A DNA stretch of 32,987 bases from an uncultured Bacillota bacterium (GCA_949287105.1 CASEFE010000083.1:1-32987), one strand, 5' to 3'. Shown: positions 8,289 through 17,928, numbered from the stretch's first letter. A program made the numbers and translations. Notes: generated by a model from the letters alone, not told the origin.

Positions 8289-9164
8289 ATGCATAGGGGG
8301 CAAAAATCGGCTTCTCGGCATACTATGATGGATATGGATGCAGTAGATCGGGTCTATGATTTTTACGATCATTTTTCGAAAGAAAAATTTATATATGGCT
8401 GGAGTGTTGACGGAAAGCCTTTGGTCGGCTTTTTTATCGGGAAAAAAGAATATCCAATAATAGTGGCGCAATATGCGATCCATGCCCGTGAGTGGATCAC
8501 ATCTGTTTTAGCAATGGAACATATAAAGCGAGGAATTAAATTCGGAGGCGTTTTTTTTCTGCCGATGACTAATCCGGACGGAGCAGCTCTTTCATTGCGC
8601 GGCGAAAAATATCTTAATTCTCTTCCCGAAAATCGAGCGGAATTTTTGCGTAAAATTAACGGATCCGATGATTTTTCGACGTGGAAAGCAAATTCGCGGG
8701 CGGTGGATCTGAATGTAAATTTTGATGCGGATTGGGGAACGGGAAAAACAAATTCATTTTGCCCTGCGTCAGAAAATTATATCGGGGCATGTCCGTTTTC
8801 TGAGCCGGAAACGCGCGCTTTGCGTGATTTTACGTTGCGGGTACGTCCGAACGCAACGATCAGTTTTCATACAAAGGGGCAAGAAATTTATTGGGAGTAC
8901 GGGCAACAAGGCGAAGAATACAAGCGAGATCGGAAAATTGCGGAAATTCTTGGCTCTGAATCCGGGTATGCCCCGAAAGTGATACGAGGAAGTGTCGGCG
9001 GTTATAAAGATTGGTGTATTCGTGAAATGAAGATTCCGTCATTTACCGTAGAAGTTGGAAAAGATGAATTTAAGCATCCTTTGCGCGAAGACTGTTTGCA
9101 GGAAATTGTGCAAGAGAGCGGGGAGATGGTATCGTTGTTGACGGAGATTTTAAGAAATGAGTGA
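8289..9164 (+). CDS. M14-family zinc carboxypeptidase-like protein
   Basis: A metallopeptidase of the M14 fold. Zinc ligands are H65 and E68 in HAREW and H194 in SFHTKG; E255 in FTVEVG is the expected catalytic glutamate. The NPDGA loop (95-99) and NSRAVDLNVNF (135-145) align with the substrate-binding NxRGVDLNRNF region, with the second arginine replaced by valine, as in peptidoglycan gamma-D-glutamyl-diamino-acid peptidases. No signal peptide is visible, so it is probably cytoplasmic and may act on recycled muropeptides; that substrate is inferred. The start is uncertain: the ATG at 8289 and ATGs at 8325, 8328 and 8334 all lack a good ribosome site. The end overlaps tadA by 8 bp. Confidence 0.85.
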   Translation: MHRGQKSASRHTMMDMDAVDRVYDFYDHFSKEKFIYGWSVDGKPLVGFFIGKKEYPIIVAQYAIHAREWITSVLAMEHIKRGIKFGGVFFLPMTNPDGAALSLRGEKYLNSLPENRAEFLRKINGSDDFSTWKANSRAVDLNVNFDADWGTGKTNSFCPASENYIGACPFSEPETRALRDFTLRVRPNATISFHTKGQEIYWEYGQQGEEYKRDRKIAEILGSESGYAPKVIRGSVGGYKDWCIREMKIPSFTVEVGKDEFKHPLREDCLQEIVQESGEMVSLLTEILRNE

Positions 9165-9621
9165 AAAAGAAAGATTTATGCGTGCGGCGTTGAAGCGTGC
9201 TGAGAAGGGGATGGCGCAAGGCGAGGTCCCGGTTGGGGCGGTGATCGTGCATGAGGGAAAAATCATAGCATCGGGATACAACCGTCGTGCGAAGACGCAA
9301 TTAGCGACATCGCATGCGGAGATATATGCGATTGAGCGTGCGTGTAAAAAATTTGGAAGTTGGCGGCTTCCGGAATGCGATTTATATGTTACGTTGGAGC
9401 CTTGTCCCATGTGCATGGGGGCGGCATTGAATGCGCGTATTCGAAAGGTTTATTTCGGTGCTTATGAACAAAAGGGGCGATCCATGACGGAGGAGCTTGC
9501 GGCAAGTAATCTTTTGAATCATACGGTAGAAGTGGAAGGCGGCGTATTAGAAAAAGAATGTTCCGAGTTGTTGTCCGGTTTTTTTCGGTCGATGCGTGAA
9601 CGGTCGAAAACGGAGAGCTAA
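9157..9621 (+). CDS. tadA: tRNA-specific adenosine deaminase TadA
   Basis: Deaminates A34 to inosine in tRNA-Arg(ACG), an essential wobble modification. The zinc-binding cytidine-deaminase-fold motifs are intact: H53-A-E55 (SHAEIYAI), with E55 as the proton shuttle, and PCPMC with C83 and C86. The length (154 residues) is typical. The first 8 bp overlap the M14 gene, and GGAG stands about 9 bases before the ATG within that gene, so the two are coupled. In Bacillus and relatives tadA is often followed by the SRP RNA gene and dnaX; here it is followed by the prs promoter and leader instead. Confidence 0.95.
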   Translation: MSEKERFMRAALKRAEKGMAQGEVPVGAVIVHEGKIIASGYNRRAKTQLATSHAEIYAIERACKKFGSWRLPECDLYVTLEPCPMCMGAALNARIRKVYFGAYEQKGRSMTEELAASNLLNHTVEVEGGVLEKECSELLSGFFRSMRERSKTES

Positions 9622-9660
9622 GGCTTTTTGCAAGTGATGAAAAATCGTGCAGCAAAACGG

Positions 9661-9689
9661 TTGACTAATTTGAGCAAAAAAACTACAAT
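9661..9689 (+). promoter_or_regulatory. Strong sigma-A-type promoter of prs
   Basis: TTGACT (9661-9666) and TACAAT (9684-9689) with a 17-base spacer. It lies about 205 bases before the prs start, so the transcript has a long leader. Confidence 0.75.
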
Positions 9690-9695
9690 AATAAT

Positions 9696-9895
9696 GAACA
9701 GCGGAGCGGGAGGGGAAAACCGTCGCGCGCTGTGAATGGGAGAGCCTGTTCGGCGGGGACGGACGGGACAAGCATATTCGTAGGCAGAACGAAAAAGTTT
9801 TGCCGGCTTTTACTTTTGTGAATTACAAAAGCCGGTGTACTGATTACAGCAAAAACGGATGAAAGGTTCGATACAGCATATTTTTGGAGGTACAC
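9696..9895 (+). promoter_or_regulatory. Structured 5' leader of prs, possible regulatory RNA
   Basis: About 200 nt without a convincing reading frame. The first part (9698-9780) is GC-rich compared with its surroundings; ACAGCG (9698-9703) can pair with CGCTGT (9730-9735). Two hairpins follow in tandem: 9783-9790 with 9797-9804 (8 bp including one G-T, loop GAAAAA), and a second built on 9803-9811 with 9827-9835 (9 bp; an alternative TTTTGT/ACAAAA pairing is possible inside it). The stems share two bases, so full forms compete. No U-run follows, so neither is an intrinsic terminator. I recognise no known riboswitch class. The prs ribosome site GGAGG is at 9886-9890. Confidence 0.4.
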
Positions 9896-10849
9896 ATGAT
9901 AACTCACGGCAACGAGATCAAATTGTTTGCGGGCAATTCCAACCGGCCGTTGGCAGAGGCGATTGCGAAGAAACTGAACACAGAGCTTGGCAGCGCGGAA
10001 GTTGGACAGTTTTCAGACGGGGAAACATCCGTTCATTTGGATGAGACGGTGCGCGGCAGGGATTTATTTATAATTCAGTCGACATCGGCGCCTGTAAACG
10101 ATAATTTGATGGAACTTTTAATTTTGATTGATGCGGCGCGCAGGGCAAGTGCAGGGCGTATTACAGCGGTAATGCCTTATTTTGGTTATGCGCGGCAGGA
10201 CAGGAAAGCGCGTTCGCGTGATCCGATCACAGCAAAGCTTGTTGCCGATCTTATTACTGCAGCCGGAGCAGATCGCGTGCTTACGATGGATTTGCATGCG
10301 GCGCAGATTCAGGGATTTTTTAATATTCCTCTCGATCATCTGCTTGGCGGACCGACTCTTTATAATTATTTCCGTTCGAAGAAGATTATCGATGAAAATT
10401 TTGTAGTCGTATCGCCCGATATCGGATCGGTCACACGGGCGCGGAACGTAGCTATGAAGCTGAATTGCCAGATGGCAATTATAGATAAACGCCGTCCGAA
10501 AGCCAACGTGATGGAAGTAATGAATATCATCGGGGATATCGAAGGCAAAAAATGCCTGATGGTTGACGATATGATCGATACGGCAGGAACGATTTGTCAG
10601 GGTGCGCAGGCGCTTATCGATCACGGTGCAAAAGAAGTATATGCAGCCTGTACGCATGCGGTTTTTTCGGGACCTGCGATGGAAAGGCTGGAAAAGGCGC
10701 CGATCAAAGAGCTTGCGATTCTGAACACCATCGATCTGCCTCCTGAAAAGAAATTGGATAAAATCACAGTAATTTCTGTGGCGGATATATTTGCGGCGGC
10801 AATCGAGAACGTCTATCTCGATAAGCCGATGTCGAAAATTTACGACTAA
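9896..10849 (+). CDS. prs: Ribose-phosphate pyrophosphokinase
   Basis: Makes PRPP from ribose 5-phosphate and ATP for purine, pyrimidine, histidine, tryptophan and NAD synthesis. At 317 residues it has normal length and the family landmarks: [15 protein letters not shown] at the start, FSDGE, the [11 protein letters not shown] segment, the flexible-loop DKRRPK and the PRPP-binding loop [12 protein letters not shown]. The ATG at 9896 is preferred over an in-frame TTG at 9884 because GGAGG ends 5 bases before it. It has its own promoter and a long structured leader, unlike its neighbours. pth follows after 229 bp with no clear terminator, so some read-through into pth-mfd is possible. Confidence 0.97.
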   Translation: MITHGNEIKLFAGNSNRPLAEAIAKKLNTELGSAEVGQFSDGETSVHLDETVRGRDLFIIQSTSAPVNDNLMELLILIDAARRASAGRITAVMPYFGYARQDRKARSRDPITAKLVADLITAAGADRVLTMDLHAAQIQGFFNIPLDHLLGGPTLYNYFRSKKIIDENFVVVSPDIGSVTRARNVAMKLNCQMAIIDKRRPKANVMEVMNIIGDIEGKKCLMVDDMIDTAGTICQGAQALIDHGAKEVYAACTHAVFSGPAMERLEKAPIKELAILNTIDLPPEKKLDKITVISVADIFAAAIENVYLDKPMSKIYD

Positions 10850-10998
10850 ATTTGATTAAATAAAAAAGAAAGGTGGTTATGTTATTTTGTTTTGCATGAC
10901 CGTCGAACAAAAAGGTTGTTACCGATCAGGGTAAATGCTTTGATGGGTTGATACAATCGAAACGGAAAGAAAAAAGCAAAAGAGCATGAATGAAGATT

Positions 10999-11022
10999 GC
11001 CGCGTTTTTTATAAAACGCGGC
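10999..11022 (+). other. Perfect hairpin in the prs-pth spacer
   Basis: A 10-bp perfect stem (10999-11008 with 11013-11022) with a TTAT loop, 56 bases before the pth start. No U-run follows on either strand, so it is not a standard terminator; it may be an mRNA processing or stability element. Confidence 0.45.
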
Positions 11023-11078
11023 GTTCGTGCGTTCATAAAAGAAATTGCAGCGAAGGACATATAAACGGAGAAATTAGA

Positions 11079-11651
11079 ATGTATCTGATAGTTGGTTTGG
11101 GGAACCCTGAAAAAAAATACGAAACGACTTTTCATAATTTAGGTTTTCTTGCAGTGGGAGAAGCGGCAGAAAAGTTGGGCGTAAAATTTAAAAAAAAGGA
11201 ATGTGAGGCATCTGTTGCCGAAGCGTATATAAATGGGGAGAAAGTGATTCTGGCCCGACCGGTGACATATATGAATGCGAGCGGAAGGGCGGTAAAACAG
11301 CTCATGTCGAAATACAAAATTCAGCCGGAAAATCTTCTTGTGATCTACGATGATTTTGACTTGCCGAAAGGGAAATTGCGGATTCGGGCTTCGGGGAGTG
11401 CGGGAACGCACAACGGTATGCGCAGTGTGATTGCGGAAATCGGAACGGGAGAGTTTCCTCGGATTCGGATCGGTATCAAAGATACATCTGTCAATATTCC
11501 CATTGTGAATTATGTATTGGCGGAGATAGGAAAAGAGGATTATCCGCTGTTTGGGAAAGCGTGTTCGGATGCGGCGGATGCGGCGATACATTTTGCGAGC
11601 GGCGAAGAAATCAATGCAGTAATGACGGAATTTAACAGCAGACAGGGTTGA
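11079..11651 (+). CDS. pth: Peptidyl-tRNA hydrolase
   Basis: Releases tRNA from prematurely dropped peptidyl-tRNA. The 190-residue protein has the family sequence throughout: GLGNPEKKYETTFHNLGF with the catalytic histidine (H20), RPVTYMNASG with the substrate-binding asparagine (about N67), and IYDDFDLPKGKLRI followed by SAGTHNGMRS with the conserved aspartate and asparagine. The ATG at 11079 is chosen because GGAG stands 8 bases before it and the protein then begins MYLIVGLGN like other family members; the frame is open to 10986, but the extra residues look non-coding. mfd follows after 37 bp, the common pth-mfd pair of Firmicutes. Confidence 0.97.
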   Translation: MYLIVGLGNPEKKYETTFHNLGFLAVGEAAEKLGVKFKKKECEASVAEAYINGEKVILARPVTYMNASGRAVKQLMSKYKIQPENLLVIYDDFDLPKGKLRIRASGSAGTHNGMRSVIAEIGTGEFPRIRIGIKDTSVNIPIVNYVLAEIGKEDYPLFGKACSDAADAAIHFASGEEINAVMTEFNSRQG

Positions 11652-11688
11652 AAAAGGCCGACAGAACAGAAGTGCGGAAGGAGAACGC

Positions 11689-14600
11689 ATGCCACAGGAT
11701 TTTTTTAATGCGCATAATTTGGGAAAAGATTATCTGGATTTGGAAAACGATTTCCGCCTCGGCACGCCGACGGCGGTTTTTGGCGTATCCGGACCGCATA
11801 AAGCATTAATTGCGGCTTCTTGTACGCCAGATCGAACAGTGTATATATGCGACAATGCACAGACGGCAGCGCGGATGGCTTCGGAAATCAGAGGTTTTAC
11901 GGGTGAAGATCCGGCATTGCTCTGTGCCAAGGACGAAGTTCTGTTGTATAAAGAAGCTATATCAAAGGATGCGATTTTCCGTCGATTGACGGCTTTGTAC
12001 CGTATACAAAAGGGTGTACGTTGTATTGTTTGCGATGTGGAAAGTCTGCTGCAATTATTTCCGCGTAAGATACCGGTGTTAACTTTGCGTGAGGGGGCGG
12101 ACTTTGATTTTATGACCTTGCCTTCGGCGTTGGTGCAGATGGGATATGTACGAGCGACGTCGGTGGAGAACAAAGGGGATTTTGTACTTCGCGGAGATAT
12201 ATTGGATATTTTTCCGATCAATGAAGACAATCCTTTGCGGATTGATTTTTTTGGAGATACGGTTGAGAAGATCAAACCATATAATTTTGTAACGGGCGAG
12301 CGGATGTCGTTGTTGGAGGAGGTTGAAATTGTTTCGGCAACGGACGTCTTGATTGAAAAAGAAGAGATCGGACCTTTGCGGGATGAGGTTTATCGTCAGT
12401 TATCTTCATTCAAAGATGCACACGCATACGATCGGGCTCAGTCGATTGCGGGGGATTTATTTGCGAAGTTGGAGACACAGGGCGTTTTCCCGGGGGCGGC
12501 TTATTTAATGCCGTTGTTGCAAAATGTGGTCGGATTTGATGAATTTATCGGTGATGCACTATATCTGATCGATGAAGGCAAGCTGGTCAAAGACAGAATG
12601 GATGCGCTTTATAAAGAGCATGCGGAACGATTTGCGCAGCTTAAAAGAGGCGGGGAAGTCTTTGCTTTCAGTATCGGTCAATTGTTGGATCGTGAAAGGT
12701 TTTTGTCTGCATTTTCCAAGCTGCGGGTGAGCGCCTTGCAAACCTTTGCGTCGCAGACTTATTTTTTTGATCCGGTCCGTATATATAATCTGAATTCGTC
12801 GCCTGTCGGAAGGTATCTGAACAGTTTTTCGAATTTGGCTGGGGATATCAAGAGCTGGCTTTTGAACGGGTATCGGATTTTGATTTATTGCGGTTCATTT
12901 TCGCGCGCGGAAAAGATGAGGGCCTTTTTGGAAGAAGAGGGCATTGGTGTGAGAGGTTGCCCTGCGTCACTCGAATTGCTCAAAGGAGTCGCGGTTTCGG
13001 AGGAAGAGCTGGAGCGCGGCATACTTTTGCATGAACAAAAAATAGCAATTATCGGTACGGGTGATATTTATACAAAGACGACGGTCAAAAAAAGAATTCG
13101 TCGTAAGCGTAACGATATGTTTACTTCTCCGGAGGTGGGCGACTTTGCGGTACATGAAACGCATGGGATCGGGCGCATCACCGGGACAAAAATGATAGAA
13201 ACGACGGACGGCACCAAAGAGTATATAGCTTTGGAGTATCGCGGGGGCGATGTGCTGTATGTTCCGGTCGAGCAAATGGATATACTTTCGCGGTATATGG
13301 GAGAAGAAACGCCCACGCTTTCAAAAATCGGAGGGGCGGAGTTTGAAAAAGTTAAGCAACGTGTGCGGGCATCGCTAAAAGCGATGGCTTTTGATCTGAA
13401 AAAGCTCTATGCGGAACGTGCGGAAAAGCGTGGATTTGCTTTTTCGCCGTACCAAGAGGAAATGGAAGAGTTTGAAAGTGCCTTTGAGTTCGAAGATACT
13501 CCCGATCAACATGATTCGGCGGAAGAAATCAAGGCCGATATGTGTTCGGGGAAGGTAATGGATCGGTTGCTGTGCGGCGATGTAGGGTACGGCAAGACAG
13601 AGGTGGCATTCCGCGCGGCTTATTTATGCGTATTGAACGGAAAACAGGCGGCTTTGATGTGTCCGAATACGATTTTATGTCAACAACATTATGAAACGGC
13701 GGAAAAGCGGTTTGCCGATTTTGGTGTAAGAGTAGAGGTTTTGAATCGTTTTAAGACGGCGCGCGAACAGGAACAAATTTTACAGCGGCTGGCAAAGGGC
13801 GAGACGGATCTGATCATAGGTACCCATCGGTTGTTGTCATCGGATGTTCGATTCAAAGATCTTGGATTGTTGATTTTGGATGAAGAACAACGATTCGGGG
13901 TGGAACATAAAGAAAAAATAAAAAACATGAAGACGGATGTCGATTGCCTGACGATGACGGCGACGCCGATTCCGAGGACGTTGCATATGTCATTGTCGGG
14001 AATTCGGGACATCAGTACGATAGAGACGCCGCCGACAAACCGCCTGCCTGTTCAGACCTATGTTGTGGAAGAAACCGAAACATTGATACGGGATGCATGT
14101 GTCCGGGAGTTGGCACGCGGCGGGCAGATATTTATTCTCTACAATCGAGTGGAGAGTATTTATAGTTTTGCGGCGAAGATCGGGCAGATCGTACCGGAAG
14201 GCAAGATATGTGTTGCACACGGACGGATGGATAAAAGTGTGCTGGAAAACGGCATCATGGGATTTTACAATGGCGAAACGGACATACTTATTTCGACAAC
14301 GATCATAGAAAACGGAATCGATTTGCCAAAAGCAAATACGTTAATTGTGATCGATGCGGATCGGCTCGGAATATCGCAGTTATATCAATTGAGAGGAAGA
14401 GTCGGGCGCGGATCGATTTTGGCGCATGCTTATTTTACGTTCAAGCCGGAAAAAGTGATGACGGAGACGGCGGCAAAGCGTTTGCAGGCGATCATGGAAT
14501 TTACGGAACTGGGTTCGGGATTCAAAATCGCCATGCGGGATTTGGAAATTCGAGGAGCCGGAAGTGTATTGGGGCGTGAACAGCACGGTCATATGGATAA

Positions 14601-15123
14601 AGTAGGTTATGAACTGTATGCAAAGCTTTTGAAAGAAGAGCTGACGGGTGAAGAACAGACCGTTGCCGATCTTGATATAAAAGCGGACGCGTTCATACCG
14701 GAAGGATATGTGGAAGCGAGCGCGTCGCGGTTGGATTGCTATAAACAGATTGCTGAAATCCGCAGCGTGGAGGACTACAAGCGAGTGTGTTTGTCCATGG
14801 AAGAAAACTACGGCAAAATGCCCCCGGAAGTTTTAAATCTTTTGGTTATTGCCGTGTTGAAATCCTATGCTGCGAAATTCAATGTTCGGAAGATTTCGGT
14901 CAGCGGAAAAGGCGGAAGGATCGAGTTGCCGTCGCTCAATAGCTTGGCGGACGAAAGGATCAGCGGAGCATTGGATCGGTATAAGGATTCGGTACGGCTG
15001 GAAATGTCCAGATGTCCTGCCATTGAATTTTCCGGCGGGAAAAGTGCGCAGAAAATTATGCTGGAAATGACCAAATTTCTCAAATATGCGGAAAATAAGG
15101 GCAATATAATAGGAGTTGGTTGA
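11689..15123 (+). CDS. mfd: Transcription-repair coupling factor Mfd
   Basis: A 1144-residue ATP-dependent translocase that displaces RNA polymerase stalled at DNA lesions and recruits UvrA. In order: a UvrB-homology region (about 20-350), the RNA-polymerase-interacting domain (about 475-545, with GDFAVHETHGIGR), the helicase domain with Walker A GYGKTE (K636), DEEQRFG (from D731) and TATPIPRTLHMSL, then ENGIDLPKANT and QLYQLRGRVGRG of the second RecA-like lobe, and a C-terminal D7-type domain. The length matches the family. AAGGAG ends 5 bases before the ATG. It is downstream of pth with a 37-bp gap. No frameshift or missing motif is seen. Confidence 0.97.
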   Translation: MPQDFFNAHNLGKDYLDLENDFRLGTPTAVFGVSGPHKALIAASCTPDRTVYICDNAQTAARMASEIRGFTGEDPALLCAKDEVLLYKEAISKDAIFRRLTALYRIQKGVRCIVCDVESLLQLFPRKIPVLTLREGADFDFMTLPSALVQMGYVRATSVENKGDFVLRGDILDIFPINEDNPLRIDFFGDTVEKIKPYNFVTGERMSLLEEVEIVSATDVLIEKEEIGPLRDEVYRQLSSFKDAHAYDRAQSIAGDLFAKLETQGVFPGAAYLMPLLQNVVGFDEFIGDALYLIDEGKLVKDRMDALYKEHAERFAQLKRGGEVFAFSIGQLLDRERFLSAFSKLRVSALQTFASQTYFFDPVRIYNLNSSPVGRYLNSFSNLAGDIKSWLLNGYRILIYCGSFSRAEKMRAFLEEEGIGVRGCPASLELLKGVAVSEEELERGILLHEQKIAIIGTGDIYTKTTVKKRIRRKRNDMFTSPEVGDFAVHETHGIGRITGTKMIETTDGTKEYIALEYRGGDVLYVPVEQMDILSRYMGEETPTLSKIGGAEFEKVKQRVRASLKAMAFDLKKLYAERAEKRGFAFSPYQEEMEEFESAFEFEDTPDQHDSAEEIKADMCSGKVMDRLLCGDVGYGKTEVAFRAAYLCVLNGKQAALMCPNTILCQQHYETAEKRFADFGVRVEVLNRFKTAREQEQILQRLAKGETDLIIGTHRLLSSDVRFKDLGLLILDEEQRFGVEHKEKIKNMKTDVDCLTMTATPIPRTLHMSLSGIRDISTIETPPTNRLPVQTYVVEETETLIRDACVRELARGGQIFILYNRVESIYSFAAKIGQIVPEGKICVAHGRMDKSVLENGIMGFYNGETDILISTTIIENGIDLPKANTLIVIDADRLGISQLYQLRGRVGRGSILAHAYFTFKPEKVMTETAAKRLQAIMEFTELGSGFKIAMRDLEIRGAGSVLGREQHGHMDKVGYELYAKLLKEELTGEEQTVADLDIKADAFIPEGYVEASASRLDCYKQIAEIRSVEDYKRVCLSMEENYGKMPPEVLNLLVIAVLKSYAAKFNVRKISVSGKGGRIELPSLNSLADERISGALDRYKDSVRLEMSRCPAIEFSGGKSAQKIMLEMTKFLKYAENKGNIIGVG

Positions 15124-15161
15124 ATTTTTCGTATTTTTAACGTGATTTTCATGAAATACGA

Positions 15162-15190
15162 TTGCTTTTCCTGACAAAATACGGTATAAT
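15162..15190 (+). promoter_or_regulatory. Promoter of the PrsA/SurA-like lipoprotein gene
   Basis: TTGCTT (15162-15167) and TATAAT (15185-15190) with a 17-base spacer, about 40 bases before the start codon, in the gap after mfd. Confidence 0.7.
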
Positions 15191-15229
15191 AAATTATATT
15201 GCGATTATTAAAGAACCGGAGCGGATTCT

Positions 15230-17479
15230 ATGAAGAAAAAAATCAGCAAAATTATTGCGGCTGTATTGTCGGTATGTCTTATGTTCGGTGTATTTGCCGG
15301 ATGTGAATTGATCTCTATCGATAATGAGCGTGACATGAACCAAGTGGTTGCGGAAGTCAATATTTCCAGAGATGCTACTTCTATGGAAGAGACTTTTGAT
15401 TTGCTCGGTGCCAAAAAGTTAACATTGACGGCAGAACAGTTGAGCGACGTTACATCGACGGATAGTATATTCAAGCGGGATCTGGTTGCTTATTTTGTAA
15501 GCTATGGATATAATTATCTTTCGCAAGGCACGTCGATTGCGGATGTCGTCAATCAGATCATGGATGTTTTGGTTGAGCGTAAAATTGTCACGCAGTTTGC
15601 GGTTGTCTATTATTTGAACGAAGGCGAAGTGCGCGTCGATAAAGACAGTATATCGCTGGAAGGCGGATATACGCCTGTAGAGAATTCCAACGCCTTGGTA
15701 ATGAACGGCGAAGCTCTGACGGTAGACGGATATCTTACGGCGATGGAAAAAGGCGATACGGCGGACAAGGCTGCGATTGAGGGATACAAATATCTTCTTA
15801 CGGACGAAGAAGAAACATATGCGACATATGTGGTGATGTCCTCGATAAACAGCGCGATCGATTCTTATGAAATAGAAATCATTGCGGCAGACAGTGATGA
15901 TGGCACATCGTCATCGTCGGATCGCACGATCCCGACAGGGGCAAACGATCGTGGAGACGGGTATTATCCGAAAACGGCCGACGGAAAGCTTGATTACGGT
16001 ATTTATACCGGAACGAACAATGTAAGCGACTGCGGCGAATACGAGAAGGTAGACGGTTCTACGACGGTTACACGTAAGCGTGCATATCTGCGTTTTATCA
16101 ATGCTCTTCGTGCAAATTATTTGATCGGACAAGGGGAAGATATCAGCAACGTTACGTCTTTGAATTATTTCTACATGGAATTAAAGACGCAATATGAGCA
16201 GATGCTGATCAATAAATTTTCCGCTTCGATCGCATTGAATATGTCTTCGCGGATTGATGCAACGATGACGCAGAGACATTATGACGAATTGCTTGAAAAG
16301 CAGAAGAACTCGGATTTCAGTACTTTTACGACAACAATGGACAGCATGTCGGATACTTCTTTTGTTTTATATAGTCCGGTTGGCGAGAAATACGGGTTTG
16401 TATATAATATTTTGTTGCCGTTCAATGCCAAGCAGTCATTGGCTTTGGATGATCTGAAACAGTCTTATGGCGATCAGACTGCAGATTACTATGCGGAACG
16501 GAATAAGTTGTTTGAAGGTATTAAGGCAACGGATCAGCGTTCTTCATGGCTGAACGGTACAGAAGATTACAGCTATAAAGCGACGGAATACTATGGCAGT
16601 GGACAGAGCAACAGGAGCAATCGTCTGTTCTTTGAAGACAGTTTTACCGGCGCAGATCCGGAAAAGATTGATAAGTATGCCGGGCGCCTGTCGTATAACG
16701 GGCTTGTAGAAAAATCGGAAGACGGATATAAACTGACGCCGAACAAACTTTCTGTCGATGACTTTATTGCGGAAATGGAAGGATATATCAACTACGTTCT
16801 CAATGATTTTGATGCTTCTTCGTCGAAGAAATATACGGAAGGCGGATATTATAAAAACGAAAATGATTGGACGGGCAACAAGGAAGAAGGGCAGGCATTC
16901 TACATGGTAAACAAGAGCGTGTTTGAAAAAGACAACGCAAGCGATCGCAGCATCTATGCGAACACCATTTATTATAAAGGAAAGGTGTCTGGGGTATCTG
17001 ACGTATCAAAATCGTACAACCTTGTGGAAAGCGAAATTTCTTACAAAGCTATCTCGGCTGTAAACGAGTTGATGTTCGCGTATACGACTGATACGGCTAT
17101 ATTGAACAAATATTACGGGTATTCGTTGCAGACAGAAGCGGCATCGAGTTATGTTCCGGAGTTTGAATATGCGGCGCAGGCAGCCATTGAAGCGGGTGCA
17201 GGAAATTATATGGTTGTCGGAACTGATTACGGTTGGCATATCATTTATGTGACGTTTACTTTTGATGACAAAAAAGGAGAAGTATATGGAGGCTTCAAAG
17301 AGAGCGATATGTTCAAAGAGGGAACATTCTCCTATGATTTCTACCAGAATTTCAAAAACAGCACTGTACAAAGTTATATCAGCGATCGGAGCAGTGATAT
17401 ACTCACAAAGATGCACAATGACACGGTTGTGAAACTCAATAAAGGTGCTTACAAAGATATCGCAAGTATTACTTTATAA
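15230..17479 (+). CDS. Lipoprotein resembling PrsA/SurA foldases (PPIase-like)
   Basis: A 749-residue secreted lipoprotein: basic MKKKISK start, hydrophobic core and lipobox FAGC with C25. The first part (about 40-130) resembles the SurA/PrsA N-domain (VVAEVN, then a helical region with KRDLVAYFVSYGYNYL). Near the C-terminus, GTDYGWHIIYVTF matches the last strand of parvulin rotamases (dGwHIIkV), and a YGFVYNILLPF segment lies mid-protein where a parvulin-type domain could start. A Ser/Asp/Thr-rich linker is at about 220-240. It is much longer than PrsA (about 290), and PPIase activity is unproven because the parvulin core is not fully recognisable. The gene has its own promoter and terminator. 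Confidence 0.65.
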   Translation: MKKKISKIIAAVLSVCLMFGVFAGCELISIDNERDMNQVVAEVNISRDATSMEETFDLLGAKKLTLTAEQLSDVTSTDSIFKRDLVAYFVSYGYNYLSQGTSIADVVNQIMDVLVERKIVTQFAVVYYLNEGEVRVDKDSISLEGGYTPVENSNALVMNGEALTVDGYLTAMEKGDTADKAAIEGYKYLLTDEEETYATYVVMSSINSAIDSYEIEIIAADSDDGTSSSSDRTIPTGANDRGDGYYPKTADGKLDYGIYTGTNNVSDCGEYEKVDGSTTVTRKRAYLRFINALRANYLIGQGEDISNVTSLNYFYMELKTQYEQMLINKFSASIALNMSSRIDATMTQRHYDELLEKQKNSDFSTFTTTMDSMSDTSFVLYSPVGEKYGFVYNILLPFNAKQSLALDDLKQSYGDQTADYYAERNKLFEGIKATDQRSSWLNGTEDYSYKATEYYGSGQSNRSNRLFFEDSFTGADPEKIDKYAGRLSYNGLVEKSEDGYKLTPNKLSVDDFIAEMEGYINYVLNDFDASSSKKYTEGGYYKNENDWTGNKEEGQAFYMVNKSVFEKDNASDRSIYANTIYYKGKVSGVSDVSKSYNLVESEISYKAISAVNELMFAYTTDTAILNKYYGYSLQTEAASSYVPEFEYAAQAAIEAGAGNYMVVGTDYGWHIIYVTFTFDDKKGEVYGGFKESDMFKEGTFSYDFYQNFKNSTVQSYISDRSSDILTKMHNDTVVKLNKGAYKDIASITL

Positions 17480-17485
17480 AAAGAT

Positions 17486-17521
17486 AAAAAAACGGGCTTT
17501 CTTCGGAAGCCCGTTTTTTTA
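17486..17521 (+). terminator. Intrinsic terminator after the foldase-like lipoprotein gene
   Basis: A GC-rich stem (17491-17499 with 17507-17515) around a TCTTCGG loop, followed by seven T residues (17514-17520) and preceded by an A run, 12 bases after the stop codon. Confidence 0.9.
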
Positions 17522-17928
17522 TTAAGATTGTTCGCTTATTTAATTGAAAGATCGGCAGTTTATGCTTTTAGATATTTTTTAAATCTTATAAGCAGAGACA
17601 AATAAACAGTCATTGACCGAGATCATCATCCTTCTATCGATATAATAATTTTATGATGGAGTAGCTTAATACGCTGGCAGTGACTTATAAACCTATGGTG
17701 GACGAATTTCTGTTGTATTGTAATGTCTTTTTATTTAGCGGAATTTATGATAAAAGGATGTTTGTTAAAATTGTGTCAGCCAACAAACATTTTCATTTGT
17801 CCGACTGTTTGGCTTACAATGCAGCTAAGCCAATGTATTTAGAAGTATACAAACAATAAACTTGTCCTAAAAAGCAGTGCAAGCGACTTATGGCGACTGG
17901 ATTAAAAAAATTATTGATAAATACTTTG
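17522..17928 (+). other. Gene-poor interval with possible decayed reading frames
   Basis: About 400 bp with no recognised gene. Two short frames look more protein-like than their AT-rich setting. One runs 17695-17859 (ATG to TAA, 54 residues, starting MVDEFLLYCN and ending YLEVYKQ). The other runs about 17871-17981 in another frame (after a TAA, KAVQATYGDWIKK then IIDKYFENAKAQ to a TAG). Neither has a convincing ribosome site. They could be pieces of one frameshifted gene or chance. A TATAAT at 17641-17646 has a TTGACC (17613-17618) 22 bases upstream, too far for a normal promoter. Confidence 0.25.

Noticed and set aside
9698..9804. Possible SRP RNA after tadA, as in Bacillus and relatives
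   Set aside because: The location fits and a GGGGACGGACG stretch recalls the SRP apical loop, but the conserved GUCAGG and AGCAGCC sides of domain IV are missing.
10879..10899. Six-codon frame (MLFCFA) after a good ribosome site behind prs
   Set aside because: Too short and without any attenuator; most likely chance.
10986..11078. N-terminal extension of pth
   Set aside because: The added residues include the 10-bp hairpin and are unlike any Pth; the ATG at 11079 has a proper ribosome site.
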